This document shows positions 25,550 through 34,656 of a DNA stretch of 64,000 nt, piece by piece; the first letter of the stretch is position 1, and the number at the start of each line of letters is the position of its first letter. The notes beneath the pieces were generated by a model. That model did no database searches. It saw only the letters and a list, made by a program, of their open reading frames with translations, and was not told where the DNA came from. Made by a program: the position numbers and the translations under genes. Source of the DNA: CAZGMN01 sp964645765 (GTDB lineage Bacteria > Acidobacteriota > Aminicenantia > Aminicenantales > Aminicenantaceae); the NCBI GenBank assembly GCA_964645765.1, contig CAZYBE010000009.1, positions 1 to 64,000 of the forward strand, written 5' to 3'.

Positions 25550-28108
25550 TTAATAGCTATCCCTGAGGGAAATAATAGTCAGTGATTTCTCGAAGCTTGA
25601 AGGGTCAATTTGCTCATCAACGAGGAATTCAACTTCGTAGATTCTCCCTGGAATCATATCGAAGAAGTTATCGGAAAACCTTCCTTTAAAACCGGGCACA
25701 GAGAGGTAAACATCCTTGGCAAACTTTGTGCTCTCCAGAGTGATTGAAATCTTCTTTCCTTTAACCAAGACTTTCTTTTTAATCTCTGGATAAGGAAGAT
25801 AAACTCTTTTCAACTCTGAGAAGTGATGAATGTTGGAGCTGAGGGTCTTATCTCCCTTAACAAGCTCGCAATAAAAATAGATTTCATTCTCCGCAGCATC
25901 TTTCCTCAGCTCATCCAGGGATTTGGTGAAAATGATGCGGCTTGTCCTTGGCTCGAGCCTCACCGGAGCCGCATCTTGCCTAATCACTTCGCCCTCGTAT
26001 CTTCGAACTTGCCAGCGGAGCTCAGCATCAACAGGCTGAGAAAGGTCAGAGATGCCGTAGACGTTCAAGAGATTTTCCGAATCTATCGCCGCCACAAGAA
26101 CAGGGCTGTAAAATCTTTTGGCGTAATGATGAAGCGCCTTCCAATTTCCGAAATAATCTATTCCTGACCAGGAAGCGACCTGCCAGCAGTCCTCTATCTG
26201 CCAGTACAAGGAGCCCATGATTCTCGGCATCTGGCTGCGGAAATGCTCTGCGGCAATCTTCATTCCTTCGGCCTGAAGAACCTGGCTGAGCCAGAGCAAA
26301 GATTCAAAATCTTTGGGAAGCCGGTAATGATCGAGCATGTATTGGATGATGAGCTTGTTTCCCTCAGGATGCTTCTGATGCTGCTCCATCACAGGAGAGG
26401 TAATGTTCCGGTCTTCAGGAAGAGTATATGTTTTAACAGTTTCTATCAGCGGAAAAGACTGAAAGCCAAATTCGCTGAAGAAGCGGTGGAATTTCTCCCG
26501 GTATTCTTTGAACGGCTCTTTTCCATGCCAGATTCCCCAGTAGTGCATGTCTCCAGATTTATCAGAGCGGGGGTCGCCGGTTTTTTCTGAATGAGGCGAG
26601 CTCGGCCAGTAAGGCCGGTTCGGGTCACAGGCTTTAACCGCTTCAGGAAGGATTTGATGGAATATCTTTTCATAATCCTCCCAGACTTTCGGGGGAAGGC
26701 TCGCCTTCCATCCCCAATAAAACCAGCCCTCCTCACATTCATTGTTCCCGCACCAGAGCACGATGCAGGGGTGGTGCCTCAATTCTTTGATTACGTATTC
26801 CGCCTCAGCCTTTACGTTTCCAAGATAAGCCTCATCGCCAGGATACATTCCGCAGGCAAACATGAAATCCTGCCAGACTGTCAACCCTAACTCATCGCAG
26901 AGGTCATAGAACTCTGCGGCTTCATAAATTCCGCCTCCCCAGACGCGGACCATGTTCATCTTGGCTTCGACACAATCTTTAAGCAGCTTCTGGTATTTCT
27001 GGAATGTCACCCGGTTCAAGAAAACATCGGCTGGAATCCAGTTTCCGCCCTTGGCAAAAAACGGGATGCCATTGACCACAAACTGAAAGCTCTTTCCCCA
27101 CTGGTCGTCCTTCTGCTCGAGGGAAAGAGTGCGCAACCCAATCCGCTTTGAGATGGCGTCAATCTCCTCCCCTTTCTGCAGGAGTTGAACTTTGACTGTG
27201 TATAGGTTCTGCTCCCCCATTCCTGCCGGCCACCATAGCTCCGGGTTTGTTATTTTTAAAGAATTCGCCTGAGTATTCAGCCCCTTCTTCAAAGTGACCA
27301 TCCAATTTTTTGCAAATTCTTTCTTCTTCCCTAAAGCCACGGCCTTTATCTCTGCTTGTTCGTTTTTGGCTGATAAAATATTAAGCTTCAAATTCAAACG
27401 GACTGTATTTTTATCCAAAAATTCCTGGTCTATTTCCAGCTCTTCGACCCTGGCCGTATCCCAGGCCTCGATATAAATCGGCCGCCAGATTCCGCTTGTG
27501 GTCAGCCTCGGCCCCCAGTCCCAGCCAAAATGATAGTGGGCTTTCCTGGTGAAAGGACAATTTCCAGGAAGCTTGTAAGGCAGCTTCTCCTCAAGAGCTT
27601 TTTCCCTGTTTAGAGGAGAATCAATGAAAATGACTATCTCATTCCTGCCCTGCTTCAGGAAAGATCTCACCTCAAACCTGTACCCGCGGAACATGTTGTC
27701 TGTTTCAGCAACTTTATTGCCGTTGATAAAGATTTTCGCGTATGTATCCAATCCTCTGCAGACAAGCTCGACATGACTTCGCCCCATTATGGTTTCAGGA
27801 AGGAAAAATTCTTTTCTGTACTCCCAGTTCTCTTTCTCCACCCACTGCACCCTGATTTCATTATCGCGGTAATAAGGGTCTGGGATTAAGCCATTTTCCA
27901 TCAGGTCGGTGTGAACGCAGCCTGGAACTGAGGCTTTATACCATTTCTCTTGGCCTGCCTGCCTGAACTGCCACTCCCCTTCGATATAGAGTCGAGTTAT
28001 TATCGAAACATCAGCACGCTCGGCTGCATGAAGAGAATTTTTATGAGCAAAGATGAAAGAAAAAATCAAGAAAAAATTGAGAAAGATTGAAATCAAGGCC
28101 TTTCTCAT
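25550..28108 (-). CDS. Secreted glycoside hydrolase family 2, beta-mannosidase-like
   Basis: 852 aa. Signal peptide residues 1-28 (LISIFLNFFLIFSFIFAHKNSLHAA). GH2 sugar-binding jelly roll follows (WEYRKEFFLPE, LDTYAKIFINGNKVAETDNMF, then YHFGWDWGPRLTTSGIWRPIYIE, typical of beta-mannosidases). TIM barrel has the acid/base Glu in CGNNECEEGW and the nucleophile Glu in FFSEFGFQSFP. Cleaves terminal beta-mannose from glycans or N-glycan cores. I chose ATG 28108, with AAAAGGAGTTGAAG ahead; a longer reading to 28423 would translate the upstream hairpin repeat and overlap the next gene. Downstream of and probably co-transcribed with the GH36-like gene. Confidence 0.93.
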   Translation of the reverse strand: MRKALISIFLNFFLIFSFIFAHKNSLHAAERADVSIITRLYIEGEWQFRQAGQEKWYKASVPGCVHTDLMENGLIPDPYYRDNEIRVQWVEKENWEYRKEFFLPETIMGRSHVELVCRGLDTYAKIFINGNKVAETDNMFRGYRFEVRSFLKQGRNEIVIFIDSPLNREKALEEKLPYKLPGNCPFTRKAHYHFGWDWGPRLTTSGIWRPIYIEAWDTARVEELEIDQEFLDKNTVRLNLKLNILSAKNEQAEIKAVALGKKKEFAKNWMVTLKKGLNTQANSLKITNPELWWPAGMGEQNLYTVKVQLLQKGEEIDAISKRIGLRTLSLEQKDDQWGKSFQFVVNGIPFFAKGGNWIPADVFLNRVTFQKYQKLLKDCVEAKMNMVRVWGGGIYEAAEFYDLCDELGLTVWQDFMFACGMYPGDEAYLGNVKAEAEYVIKELRHHPCIVLWCGNNECEEGWFYWGWKASLPPKVWEDYEKIFHQILPEAVKACDPNRPYWPSSPHSEKTGDPRSDKSGDMHYWGIWHGKEPFKEYREKFHRFFSEFGFQSFPLIETVKTYTLPEDRNITSPVMEQHQKHPEGNKLIIQYMLDHYRLPKDFESLLWLSQVLQAEGMKIAAEHFRSQMPRIMGSLYWQIEDCWQVASWSGIDYFGNWKALHHYAKRFYSPVLVAAIDSENLLNVYGISDLSQPVDAELRWQVRRYEGEVIRQDAAPVRLEPRTSRIIFTKSLDELRKDAAENEIYFYCELVKGDKTLSSNIHHFSELKRVYLPYPEIKKKVLVKGKKISITLESTKFAKDVYLSVPGFKGRFSDNFFDMIPGRIYEVEFLVDEQIDPSSFEKSLTIISLRDSY

Positions 28109-28125
28109 CTTCAACTCCTTTTTGC

Positions 28126-28235
28126 CGTGAGACAGAGCAGCGAAGGCTGAATGGGAGCTCGTTTTCCTCGCTGGGGAAAACGAGCGTGCTCCGAACCTCC
28201 AGCCCTCACCCATATCACGGAATTCTGAATGCTTC
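28126..28235 (-). repeat. Composite repeat with variable-stem hairpin, copy A
   Basis: Between the two GH genes. On the minus strand GGAGCACGC is followed by stem CTCGTTTTCC, loop CCAGCGA, stem GGAAAACGAG, then GCTCCCATTCAGCCTTCGCTGCTC. The loop and the flanks recur at 45284-45345 on the plus strand, but the stem sequence there is different. The outer ends CCGTGA/TCACGG are inverse. Plus-strand stem coordinates are 28158-28167 and 28175-28184. Confidence 0.8.
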
Positions 28236-28238
28236 CAT

Positions 28239-31010
28239 TCACTGCGCTGCTCTAACTTCGACCTTACCGAGCTTGATATTCTTCCGAACGACGCCTGCAG
28301 GCCAGGGCTTGGGCGGCATCGGACGCTTCGAGGAGATTTTTTGAGCCAGGGCAAAGGAAACCTCAATTGCCTGCGGCTTCTCCAGGCAGACAAGCCAGAC
28401 ATATGCCGAGCCAGTCCATTCATTCATATCCTTGCCAGGAACAACCTTGATTTGCGCCGTGTGCTCTCCTGGAAGAACATTGACCCTGTACCATGCCCAG
28501 TGGCCTTTCTGGTTCTCAACTTTTGCTTCGACTTCGCTCCCGTCAACAGCCAGCGCAACAAGCGGGTCTTCAGCGTCAATTGACTTTCCAGAAGGCTCGA
28601 GCAAGACTGCCAGTGTTGCCTCAAGAGCAGGGTCCTTAAGGATAAAGTGGATTCTAACCACTGAACCGCCTTTTATGGAAGAAACATCAACAGAAGCATT
28701 GCTCAAAGGCTCTTTCAACTTTTCAGCTGGAAATACGACTTCCTTGGGCTTAACCTTTTTGCCGCCGACTGTAACTTCTTTCACTTTTTCCGGATTAAGC
28801 AGGCGCCCGCCTTTTTCCCTCTCGCTGATTCCAATCTTGTAGCCATCCTTTGCTTCTGATATATCGAAGGTCACCCCAGCCACAAGCGGCTCGGTTGCCT
28901 CCTCCAAAGGATAAATCTCGTAGACCGCAGTCTCATATCCCTGCAGGGGAAGCTCGATTATCGATCCCGTTGATTGCAATTGGGGAAAGACAAATCGGGC
29001 CGGATAGACTTTCTCCACCACAAGGGATGAGGCGTCAGCATCAAGGCCGAAGGACGGCGAAAGCTCGATTTTCAGAGCCTGCTCTTCTATGAATGGATTG
29101 CGGGCAGCGACAATGCCTCTTTTTCCCTGAAAATGGACATAGCCATATGGCTTCAGCTCTCCAGGGTCGCCGCCGACCATCTCTGTCAGACGAAGTGTCT
29201 GGAACCTGTCTTTAGCCCAACGGATGGCAGCTGCCAAAGAATCCCATTCCCTATCCGTGAGCAAATCCGGTGAGATGTAAAGCTCCCACATCGAGATGCC
29301 CCGGCTGAGATAAAGAAGAGCATCATCGGTAAATTTATCCAGAGGCTCGTCCCTTTCCCCCAGCAGCTCCAACTCTCCTTTGATGACGCCGTGAGTCATC
29401 AGGTTGGCAATGGGAAACCAGAATTCCTGCTTGCAAAGGTCATCGAAGAGGACAAAGTCACGGTAGGTGATGGCTCTGTCGCGGCGGCTGATCGAGGGGA
29501 CATTGGCGTAGCCATAATCGCTTCCCTGCATCCAGATTGTGTTGGCATACTTCAGCCACCAAGGGCTCAGCCAGGTGCCTGAAGTAACGTTGATGAAGAT
29601 ATCTTTATATTCATTGCGAACGGCTTGACAGAGGTCGATCACAGATTGCATGACAGCCCGGCGCGAATAGATATCCGGAAGATGGCCGTGACCCGGCTCG
29701 CTGCAGCTGAACTGAATGCCATCCCATTTGAAATAGCCGACACCATCCTTGCCGACAAAATCAACGACCCTCTTTTTTAAGAGCTGCTTGTAGCGCTCCC
29801 CGGCCACGCACAACTGGTCTCCAACAGTCTCATATCCTTGAGAGCGCATAAAGCCAACCCGCCAGTCGCGATGGGAGTAGCCGCCAATCGGACCCAGCCA
29901 CATCCCCAGGCGAGTTCCCATGCTCTTCAAAGCCTCAGCCAGCGGCGCCAATCCTCGCGGGAACTGCTCGCTTCTCAGCGCCCAGTCGCTGCGGTAGACA
30001 TCCCAGCCGTCATCAAGGACAAAGGCGTCCAGGTTCAATCCCCGCTCCTCGAACATCCTTTTCCGAAAAGAGGCGATTGTCCGCAGGATATTTTCTTCGG
30101 TCAGGCCGCGAGTTTTGTCTTTAACCATCTCCGGAGCACGGAGGTCGTACCAGGTGTTATAAAGAAGGTAAGGCCGCAGCGGCGCAACGCGAATCCGGTC
30201 AAGATATCTTGAGAACCAGAGCTTGACATTGGAATCTGGGGAAAGCCCTTCAACAACCCATTCGCTCTCAATCCAGGAGCTTGAGATTTTCTCTCCTATT
30301 TCCTGGCCGCAGCGGATTTCAGCCTTCCCCCTCTCTTTGAGATTAACTAAATTGGTGGATGTCGGATATTCAAGCCCAAAAAACGCGCCGCCTTCACCAA
30401 GGCGAAAAGCAACAGGCTGGCCAAAACCTCCGGATTTGACCACTGACAACTCTCCAAGGATAATTCCCTGCCGGGGCCAGAGCCAGCGAAGGAAATGGTT
30501 TCTGTTGGATGGATCGCAAACAGCCAATTTTCGCCGGACATAAAATGCTTCTGGCTCGAGCTGATAGGTTATCTTCAGCTCGAAGCGCGTGTTCGCTCCC
30601 TTAAACAATAAATCTAATTCCTTCGAGCCTCCTGGGAGCTCCCTCAGTTTCTGCTCGATGAGGCGAAAATCTTTCTTTGAAAAAACCACCGGATTCTCAG
30701 CATTATTCTCCTTGCCTGGAGCGCTCCAGCCAGTCCACATGATATCCAGCAAGAAATCCGCGTCGGTTGTCATCGAAAGCGACGCAGCGGGGAATTTTGA
30801 CAGCCATTCTGGCAAAGCCGTGACCGTATCTTCCTTCAACTCGCCAGATTCGAAGCTAACCGAGCAACGGACCTCAGCGTTGCTCAGCGAGTAAACCTTT
30901 TTTCCGTTGACTCCTTGCTCACTGAAGGTGACAACGTCTGCTAAAGAAGCTGGCACAAGGAAAAGCAATAGCAGAGCTAAAAATATGGCATATGAGCGAA
31001 AAATCTTCAT
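28239..31010 (-). CDS. Secreted GH36-like alpha-galactosidase-type glycosidase
   Basis: 923 aa. Signal peptide residues 1-24 (FLALLLLFLVPASLA). Central TIM barrel like GH36/melibiase: LDAFVLDDGWDVYRSDW, RLGMWLGPIGGY, and the putative nucleophile Asp in GVGYFKWDGIQF. A C-terminal beta domain of about 250 residues ends in a carbohydrate-binding-like fold. Probably releases alpha-linked galactose or a related sugar; the long extra C-terminal domain is atypical for GH36. ATG 31010 chosen for the AGGAGGAATGAG ribosome site over an ATG 30 bases upstream. First gene of a likely two-gene operon with the mannosidase. Confidence 0.82.
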   Translation of the reverse strand: MKIFRSYAIFLALLLLFLVPASLADVVTFSEQGVNGKKVYSLSNAEVRCSVSFESGELKEDTVTALPEWLSKFPAASLSMTTDADFLLDIMWTGWSAPGKENNAENPVVFSKKDFRLIEQKLRELPGGSKELDLLFKGANTRFELKITYQLEPEAFYVRRKLAVCDPSNRNHFLRWLWPRQGIILGELSVVKSGGFGQPVAFRLGEGGAFFGLEYPTSTNLVNLKERGKAEIRCGQEIGEKISSSWIESEWVVEGLSPDSNVKLWFSRYLDRIRVAPLRPYLLYNTWYDLRAPEMVKDKTRGLTEENILRTIASFRKRMFEERGLNLDAFVLDDGWDVYRSDWALRSEQFPRGLAPLAEALKSMGTRLGMWLGPIGGYSHRDWRVGFMRSQGYETVGDQLCVAGERYKQLLKKRVVDFVGKDGVGYFKWDGIQFSCSEPGHGHLPDIYSRRAVMQSVIDLCQAVRNEYKDIFINVTSGTWLSPWWLKYANTIWMQGSDYGYANVPSISRRDRAITYRDFVLFDDLCKQEFWFPIANLMTHGVIKGELELLGERDEPLDKFTDDALLYLSRGISMWELYISPDLLTDREWDSLAAAIRWAKDRFQTLRLTEMVGGDPGELKPYGYVHFQGKRGIVAARNPFIEEQALKIELSPSFGLDADASSLVVEKVYPARFVFPQLQSTGSIIELPLQGYETAVYEIYPLEEATEPLVAGVTFDISEAKDGYKIGISEREKGGRLLNPEKVKEVTVGGKKVKPKEVVFPAEKLKEPLSNASVDVSSIKGGSVVRIHFILKDPALEATLAVLLEPSGKSIDAEDPLVALAVDGSEVEAKVENQKGHWAWYRVNVLPGEHTAQIKVVPGKDMNEWTGSAYVWLVCLEKPQAIEVSFALAQKISSKRPMPPKPWPAGVVRKNIKLGKVEVRAAQ

Positions 31011-31055
31011 CTCATTCCTCCTCGCTCTTTTGATATTCATCCTTTGCCCTGCTAA

Positions 31056-31084
31056 CTTGTATCACTGGAAAAAAATGGTGTCAA
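31056..31084 (-). promoter_or_regulatory. Sigma-70-type promoter of the GH36-GH2 operon
   Basis: On the minus strand TTGACA (31084-31079), a 17 bp spacer, then TACAAG (31061-31056), which matches TATAAT at four of six positions. Predicted start of transcription near 31049, about 40 bases before the ATG at 31010. Confidence 0.5.
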
Positions 31085-31165
31085 CGATAATAATAAGGTC
31101 TTAAATTTATTATATTTTTTTAATATTTTTGCTTTTTGAGAATTATCTCGCTAGTGAACACAGTG

Positions 31166-31171
31166 TATAAT
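31166..31171 (+). promoter_or_regulatory. -10 box TATAAT of the second M28 peptidase gene
   Basis: Perfect TATAAT 24 bases before the ATG at 31195. A weak TTATCT sits 17 bp upstream as a possible -35. It is divergent from the GH36 promoter about 85 bp away, so the two may share a control region. A GGAGGAG ribosome site follows at about 31187. Confidence 0.4.
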
Positions 31172-31194
31172 CTGGTCAAAGAAATGGAGGAGTC

Positions 31195-32616
31195 ATGCCT
31201 GGTCAAAAAAAAGACGTCAATAAATTTTTTCTAACAATCGCATCTGCTTTTCTTCTTGCTTTGCTCTCCTTTTCTCCTGTCTCCTTCGCTTGCCAGGAAA
31301 AATCCAACAAGCCCTCTTACCTGGAAATCGTCGGAAAAATTCTCGAAAAAGGATTAAGGGAGGAGCGAGCCTTTGCCCTGCTCGAAAAATTGACCGGCGT
31401 TGGAGCGCGTCTCACAGGCTCAACTCAAGCTGCTTCAGCAGTCGAGCTCATGCGCCGGGAGATGCAGGCCCTGGGACTGGATGAAGTCCATCTTGAACCG
31501 ATAACGGTGGAGAGGTGGGTTCGTGGGAAGCCGGAAGAAGCAAAAATTATCTCTGCTGTCGTCGGCGCCATTCCCCTTTCTATCTGCGCTCTTGGAGGAA
31601 GCATCCCTACCCCAAAAGAAGGAATCACAGCTCAGGCCTTAGAAGTCAAATCCTTCGAGGAGTTAAAGAAGCTAAAGGAAAAAGCAAAAGGAAAAATTGT
31701 CTTTTTTAACAGAGCTATGGACCGGGCCCTCATCGATAGCTTTCAAGCTTACGGCCAGGCAGCAGAGCAGAGAGTGAATGGCGCAGTCGAAGCGGCAAGG
31801 GCAGGTGCTGTGGCTGCCGTGGTTCGCTCCTTGACGCTGAGAGACGATGACTTTCCCCACACCGGTCTGATGAATTATGAGCCATTCGTTCGCCGCATCC
31901 CGGCAGCCTGTGTCAGCACAAAGGGAGCCAACCTGCTCAGCGAGCTGCTGAAAAAAGACCCGGACTTGAAAATTTATTTAAAGCTCGACTGTTCCCAGCT
32001 ACCTCCAGTGGAATCCCATAATGTTGTCGGCCAGATTACAGGCAGCGAAAAGCCAGAAGAAATCATTCTTTTGGGCGGACATCTCGACAGCTGGGACCTT
32101 GGCACCGGCGCCCACGATGATGGGGCGGGCTGCGTCCAGGCAGTCGAAGCGTTGAGGCTGATCAAAGAGCTGGGGCTAAGGCCAAAGAGAACCATCAGAG
32201 CTGTTATGTTCATGAATGAAGAGTTTGGAGGAAGCGGCGGAAGAGATTATGCCAGCTCGAAAGCCAGGAAGAAAGAAATCCACCTGGCAGCCATCGAATC
32301 GGACCGAGGCGGGTTCTTGCCTTTAGGATTTGGCGTTGGCGGAGGCAATCAGACAGTGAAAAGCCTCCAGAAATGGGAATATTTGTTCCAGCCTCTGGGA
32401 ACGTTCTGGATCAGAGAGGGAGGTGGCGGAGTCGACATTGCTCCTCTTACCAACAAGGGAACAATCGCCATCGGTCTTGTCCCGGAATCCCATAAATACT
32501 TCGACTTCCATCATTCGGCAAGGGATGTGCTCGATGCCGTCCATCCAAGAGAGCTTGAGCTTGGAGCCATCGCCATGGCCATCTTCGCCTATATCATGGC
32601 TCAGGAAGGCGTATGA
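31195..32616 (+). CDS. Secreted M28-family peptidase (carboxypeptidase Q-like)
   Basis: 473 aa. Lys-rich start then a signal peptide (FFLTIASAFLLALLSFSPVSFA). PA-like region around 130-230. M28 zinc ligands in order: GGHLDSWDLG, GAHDDGAGC, FMNEEFGG, AIESDRGG, and DFHHSARD. The GGHLDSWD and HDDGAG spelling is that of the M28B/plasma glutamate carboxypeptidase (CPQ) branch, which removes residues from dipeptides. Distinct from the M28 enzyme at 13921. Ribosome site GGAGGAG. Confidence 0.93.
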   Translation: MPGQKKDVNKFFLTIASAFLLALLSFSPVSFACQEKSNKPSYLEIVGKILEKGLREERAFALLEKLTGVGARLTGSTQAASAVELMRREMQALGLDEVHLEPITVERWVRGKPEEAKIISAVVGAIPLSICALGGSIPTPKEGITAQALEVKSFEELKKLKEKAKGKIVFFNRAMDRALIDSFQAYGQAAEQRVNGAVEAARAGAVAAVVRSLTLRDDDFPHTGLMNYEPFVRRIPAACVSTKGANLLSELLKKDPDLKIYLKLDCSQLPPVESHNVVGQITGSEKPEEIILLGGHLDSWDLGTGAHDDGAGCVQAVEALRLIKELGLRPKRTIRAVMFMNEEFGGSGGRDYASSKARKKEIHLAAIESDRGGFLPLGFGVGGGNQTVKSLQKWEYLFQPLGTFWIREGGGGVDIAPLTNKGTIAIGLVPESHKYFDFHHSARDVLDAVHPRELELGAIAMAIFAYIMAQEGV

Positions 32617-32656
32617 GAGCATCCTTTTTATTTTGATTTCTGTAAAAAGCCTGAAT

Positions 32657-32842
32657 AAGCTTTTGGGAAATAGCTTCGCTCCCAATCGGATTTTTAACGC
32701 CATTCTCCGTTCGCTCTTCTCGGCGGCTGCGGAACTCGCTCCGCTCAGACATCCTCGCCGCCCGACTTCGTCGGGTTCCCTCGAAGAGCGAACTCCGAAG
32801 GCTAAATCCTCAATGGTCGCTACAGCTATTTCCTAAAAGCTT
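32657..32842. repeat. Nested palindromic element, full copy 2
   Basis: 186 bp. Left end AAGCTTTTGGGAAATAGCT and right end AGCTATTTCCTAAAAGCTT are inverse over 19 bp with one G-T-type difference. Both ends differ from copies 1 and 3 (AAGGTTTGGG/CCCAAACCTT) in a matching way, so pairing is kept. The inner stem GTTCGCTCTTC/GAAGAGCGAAC and the hairpin CCCGACTTCGTCGGG are conserved. It fills most of the 302 bp gap between the M28 gene and the ceramidase-like gene; nothing else but a promoter is seen there. Confidence 0.9.
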
Positions 32843-32879
32843 TGCTATTCATGGGATTTGAAACACTTTCTTTTACAAT

Positions 32880-32908
32880 TTGACTTTTGCCTGATTCATA
32901 TATAAATA
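32880..32908 (+). promoter_or_regulatory. Possible promoter of the ceramidase-like gene
   Basis: TTGACT at 32880-32885 followed by an AT-rich CATATATAAATAG. TATAAA with 15 bp spacing or TAAATA with 17 bp spacing can serve as -10. The transcript would start near 32915, leaving almost no leader, so this is a suggestion only. Confidence 0.3.
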
Positions 32909-32918
32909 GAAAAGAAAG

Positions 32919-34205
32919 ATGGGCCGGTTAAGAGTGGGCGCAATAAAAAAAGAAATCACTCCTCCCGTGGGCACAGATTTATTTGGCTACATCAGAAGAT
33001 TTGGAAGCTCAGAGGGAGTCCATGACCCTCTCTGGGCAAACTTTCTTTCGCTCGAAGAGAGCACAAATCAAGTTTTGCTCATCTCGCTCGATATTCTGGC
33101 CGTAGATGAAATTTTTGCTTCAAGGATTAGAGAAGCAATCTCTAAGGAGCTGAACATAAAAAAAAGAAATATCCTGGTCGCCGCCATCCATACTCATTCA
33201 GCGCCAGGAATTCATCTGTTCAGAAACGTGGGCGAGAGGAATAGGCGCTGGGAAGAGAAATTGTTACAGACTCTAATAAAGGGCGCTTCTGAATCCGTAA
33301 AGAGAATGCGAAAAGGCTCAGCAGGCACAGGCACGGGCTTCGCACTTATCGGAAAAAACAGACGGAAGGAAGGAGGAGCGGTTGACCCCTATTTTCCTTT
33401 GGTTTGTTTTCGAGATGAGAAAAATACGCCTCTGGCCTTGATCGCCAATTACGGCTGCCATCCTGTCGTCCTCGATGAAAAAAACCTGCTCATCTCAGCT
33501 GATTATGTCAGCTACTTCCGCAATCATTTGAACAAACTTCTCTCTGCCGACCCTGTCATCCTCTTCTTTTGCGGGGCAAACGGAGATGTCGACCCTGTCG
33601 AAAGAGGAGATTTTTCTATAGCCAATAGACTGGGAAGGATACTGGCTGCGGAAGCTTCCAGAGTGATAAAAAAGATGAAATTTCAAACAGACATCGAGAT
33701 AAAGGCCAGAGAAGCCTCTTTGAAAATTCCCCATGACTGGATTCCAAATCAGAAAGAGGCTGAAAAAATATTGAGAGAGAGCCGAAACCACTATGAACAA
33801 GCAGTGAAAAAAGGAGAAAAAAAAGAGATAAAAATTCAGAAAGCCTTCCTTCTCTGGGCAAAGGAAATAAAAGAGAGAGCTCTTAAGAATAAACTTCCTT
33901 CAGTGCTCGAGACAAAGCTTCAGTGCCTCAAATTGGGGGAGGCGATATTGCTCGCCCATCCTTTCGAGCTCTTCTCCTCCGTCTCTTTATCTTTGAGAGT
34001 AAAGAGCAAAATCGAAAGCTTATTCCTGACGGGATATGCCAACGGATACGAAGGCTACCTGCCTGATGAGAATTCTTACACTGAAGGAGGCTATGAAGTC
34101 GATGAGTCGTTCAAGTATTGCGGAATTTTGCCTCTTTCTTTTCAAGCAGAAAAAAATTTTACAAAAAAAGTTTTATTTCTAATTGAAAATATTTTCTCAA
34201 TGTGA
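32919..34205 (+). CDS. Neutral ceramidase-like N-terminal-domain protein
   Basis: 428 aa, cytosolic (no signal peptide). The fold is recognised by VGAIKKEITPPVGTDLFGYI, GVHDPLWANFLSLE, LISLDILAVD, ILVAAIHTHSAPGIH (metal-binding His region), IANYGCHPVVLDEKNLLISADYVSYFR and FFCGANGDVDPV. These match the alkaline/neutral ceramidase N-terminal domain family (PF04734). It lacks the C-terminal Ig-like domain of secreted ceramidases and the signal peptide, so the substrate is probably not extracellular ceramide. PilZ gene follows after 15 bp. Confidence 0.8.
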   Translation: MGRLRVGAIKKEITPPVGTDLFGYIRRFGSSEGVHDPLWANFLSLEESTNQVLLISLDILAVDEIFASRIREAISKELNIKKRNILVAAIHTHSAPGIHLFRNVGERNRRWEEKLLQTLIKGASESVKRMRKGSAGTGTGFALIGKNRRKEGGAVDPYFPLVCFRDEKNTPLALIANYGCHPVVLDEKNLLISADYVSYFRNHLNKLLSADPVILFFCGANGDVDPVERGDFSIANRLGRILAAEASRVIKKMKFQTDIEIKAREASLKIPHDWIPNQKEAEKILRESRNHYEQAVKKGEKKEIKIQKAFLLWAKEIKERALKNKLPSVLETKLQCLKLGEAILLAHPFELFSSVSLSLRVKSKIESLFLTGYANGYEGYLPDENSYTEGGYEVDESFKYCGILPLSFQAEKNFTKKVLFLIENIFSM

Positions 34206-34220
34206 TATTTTAAAAAGGTC

Positions 34221-34577
34221 ATGGGGGAAGAAAAGAGAAAGTTCTTAAGGTTTGAATGTTTGATTCCTGTAGACGTATCGACGCCAGGAAGCACTCACTT
34301 GCTCAAGAGAGCAACAGTTCATGATCTCTCCACAGAAGGGCTGAAACTCGCGATCAATCTCGACCTCAAAGCAGGCACTCCCATGGAGATAAAACTCAAC
34401 CTCCCCGAGAAAAACCTTTTAGCCTATGTTTCAGGAGAAATTGCCTGGACGAGAAGCACAGAGAACAATATCGAAGTGGGGCTAAAAATTAAAAAAATAG
34501 ATAAAAAGGTAAAGAGCGAGCTCCTCAATTATTTATTTCCTAAGTGGGTAGAGAAGAAAAAGCGAGAGAAAAAATAG
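34221..34577 (+). CDS. PilZ-domain protein
   Basis: 118 aa single PilZ domain. The cyclic-di-GMP-binding signature is present: RKFLRFECLIPVDV (RxxxR-like) and, about 35 residues later, HDLSTEGLKLAI (DxSxxG), then the barrel VSGEIAWTRSTENNIEVGLKI. A Lys/Arg-rich tail ends the protein. It could bind c-di-GMP and regulate by protein contact. It starts 15 bp after the ceramidase-like gene. No GGDEF or EAL protein is in the window. Confidence 0.88.
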   Translation: MGEEKRKFLRFECLIPVDVSTPGSTHLLKRATVHDLSTEGLKLAINLDLKAGTPMEIKLNLPEKNLLAYVSGEIAWTRSTENNIEVGLKIKKIDKKVKSELLNYLFPKWVEKKKREKK

Positions 34578-34601
34578 GATTAGAATATTCATTACATTCA
34601 A

Positions 34602-34630
34602 TTGACAAAATTAACAGAAAGGTCTATTAT
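34602..34630 (+). promoter_or_regulatory. Consensus sigma-70-type promoter TTGACA-N17-TATTAT
   Basis: TTGACA at 34602-34607, exactly 17 bp, TATTAT at 34625-34630. Predicted start of transcription near 34637, 20 bases ahead of the ATG at 34657. It separates the HTH-FlgO-TPR gene from the PilZ gene, so the regulator and the radical SAM gene form their own transcript. Confidence 0.7.
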
Positions 34631-34656
34631 TCAAAGAAAAAAATAATTACAGGAAC

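Noticed and set aside
28109..28423. 105-residue extension of the GH2 protein
   Set aside because: It would translate the hairpin repeat and overlap the GH36-like gene; the inner ATG has a strong ribosome site and a signal peptide.
32323..32703. Minus-strand ORF starting MALKIRLGAKL
   Set aside because: The start comes from the palindromic repeat and the body is the reverse of the M28 gene.
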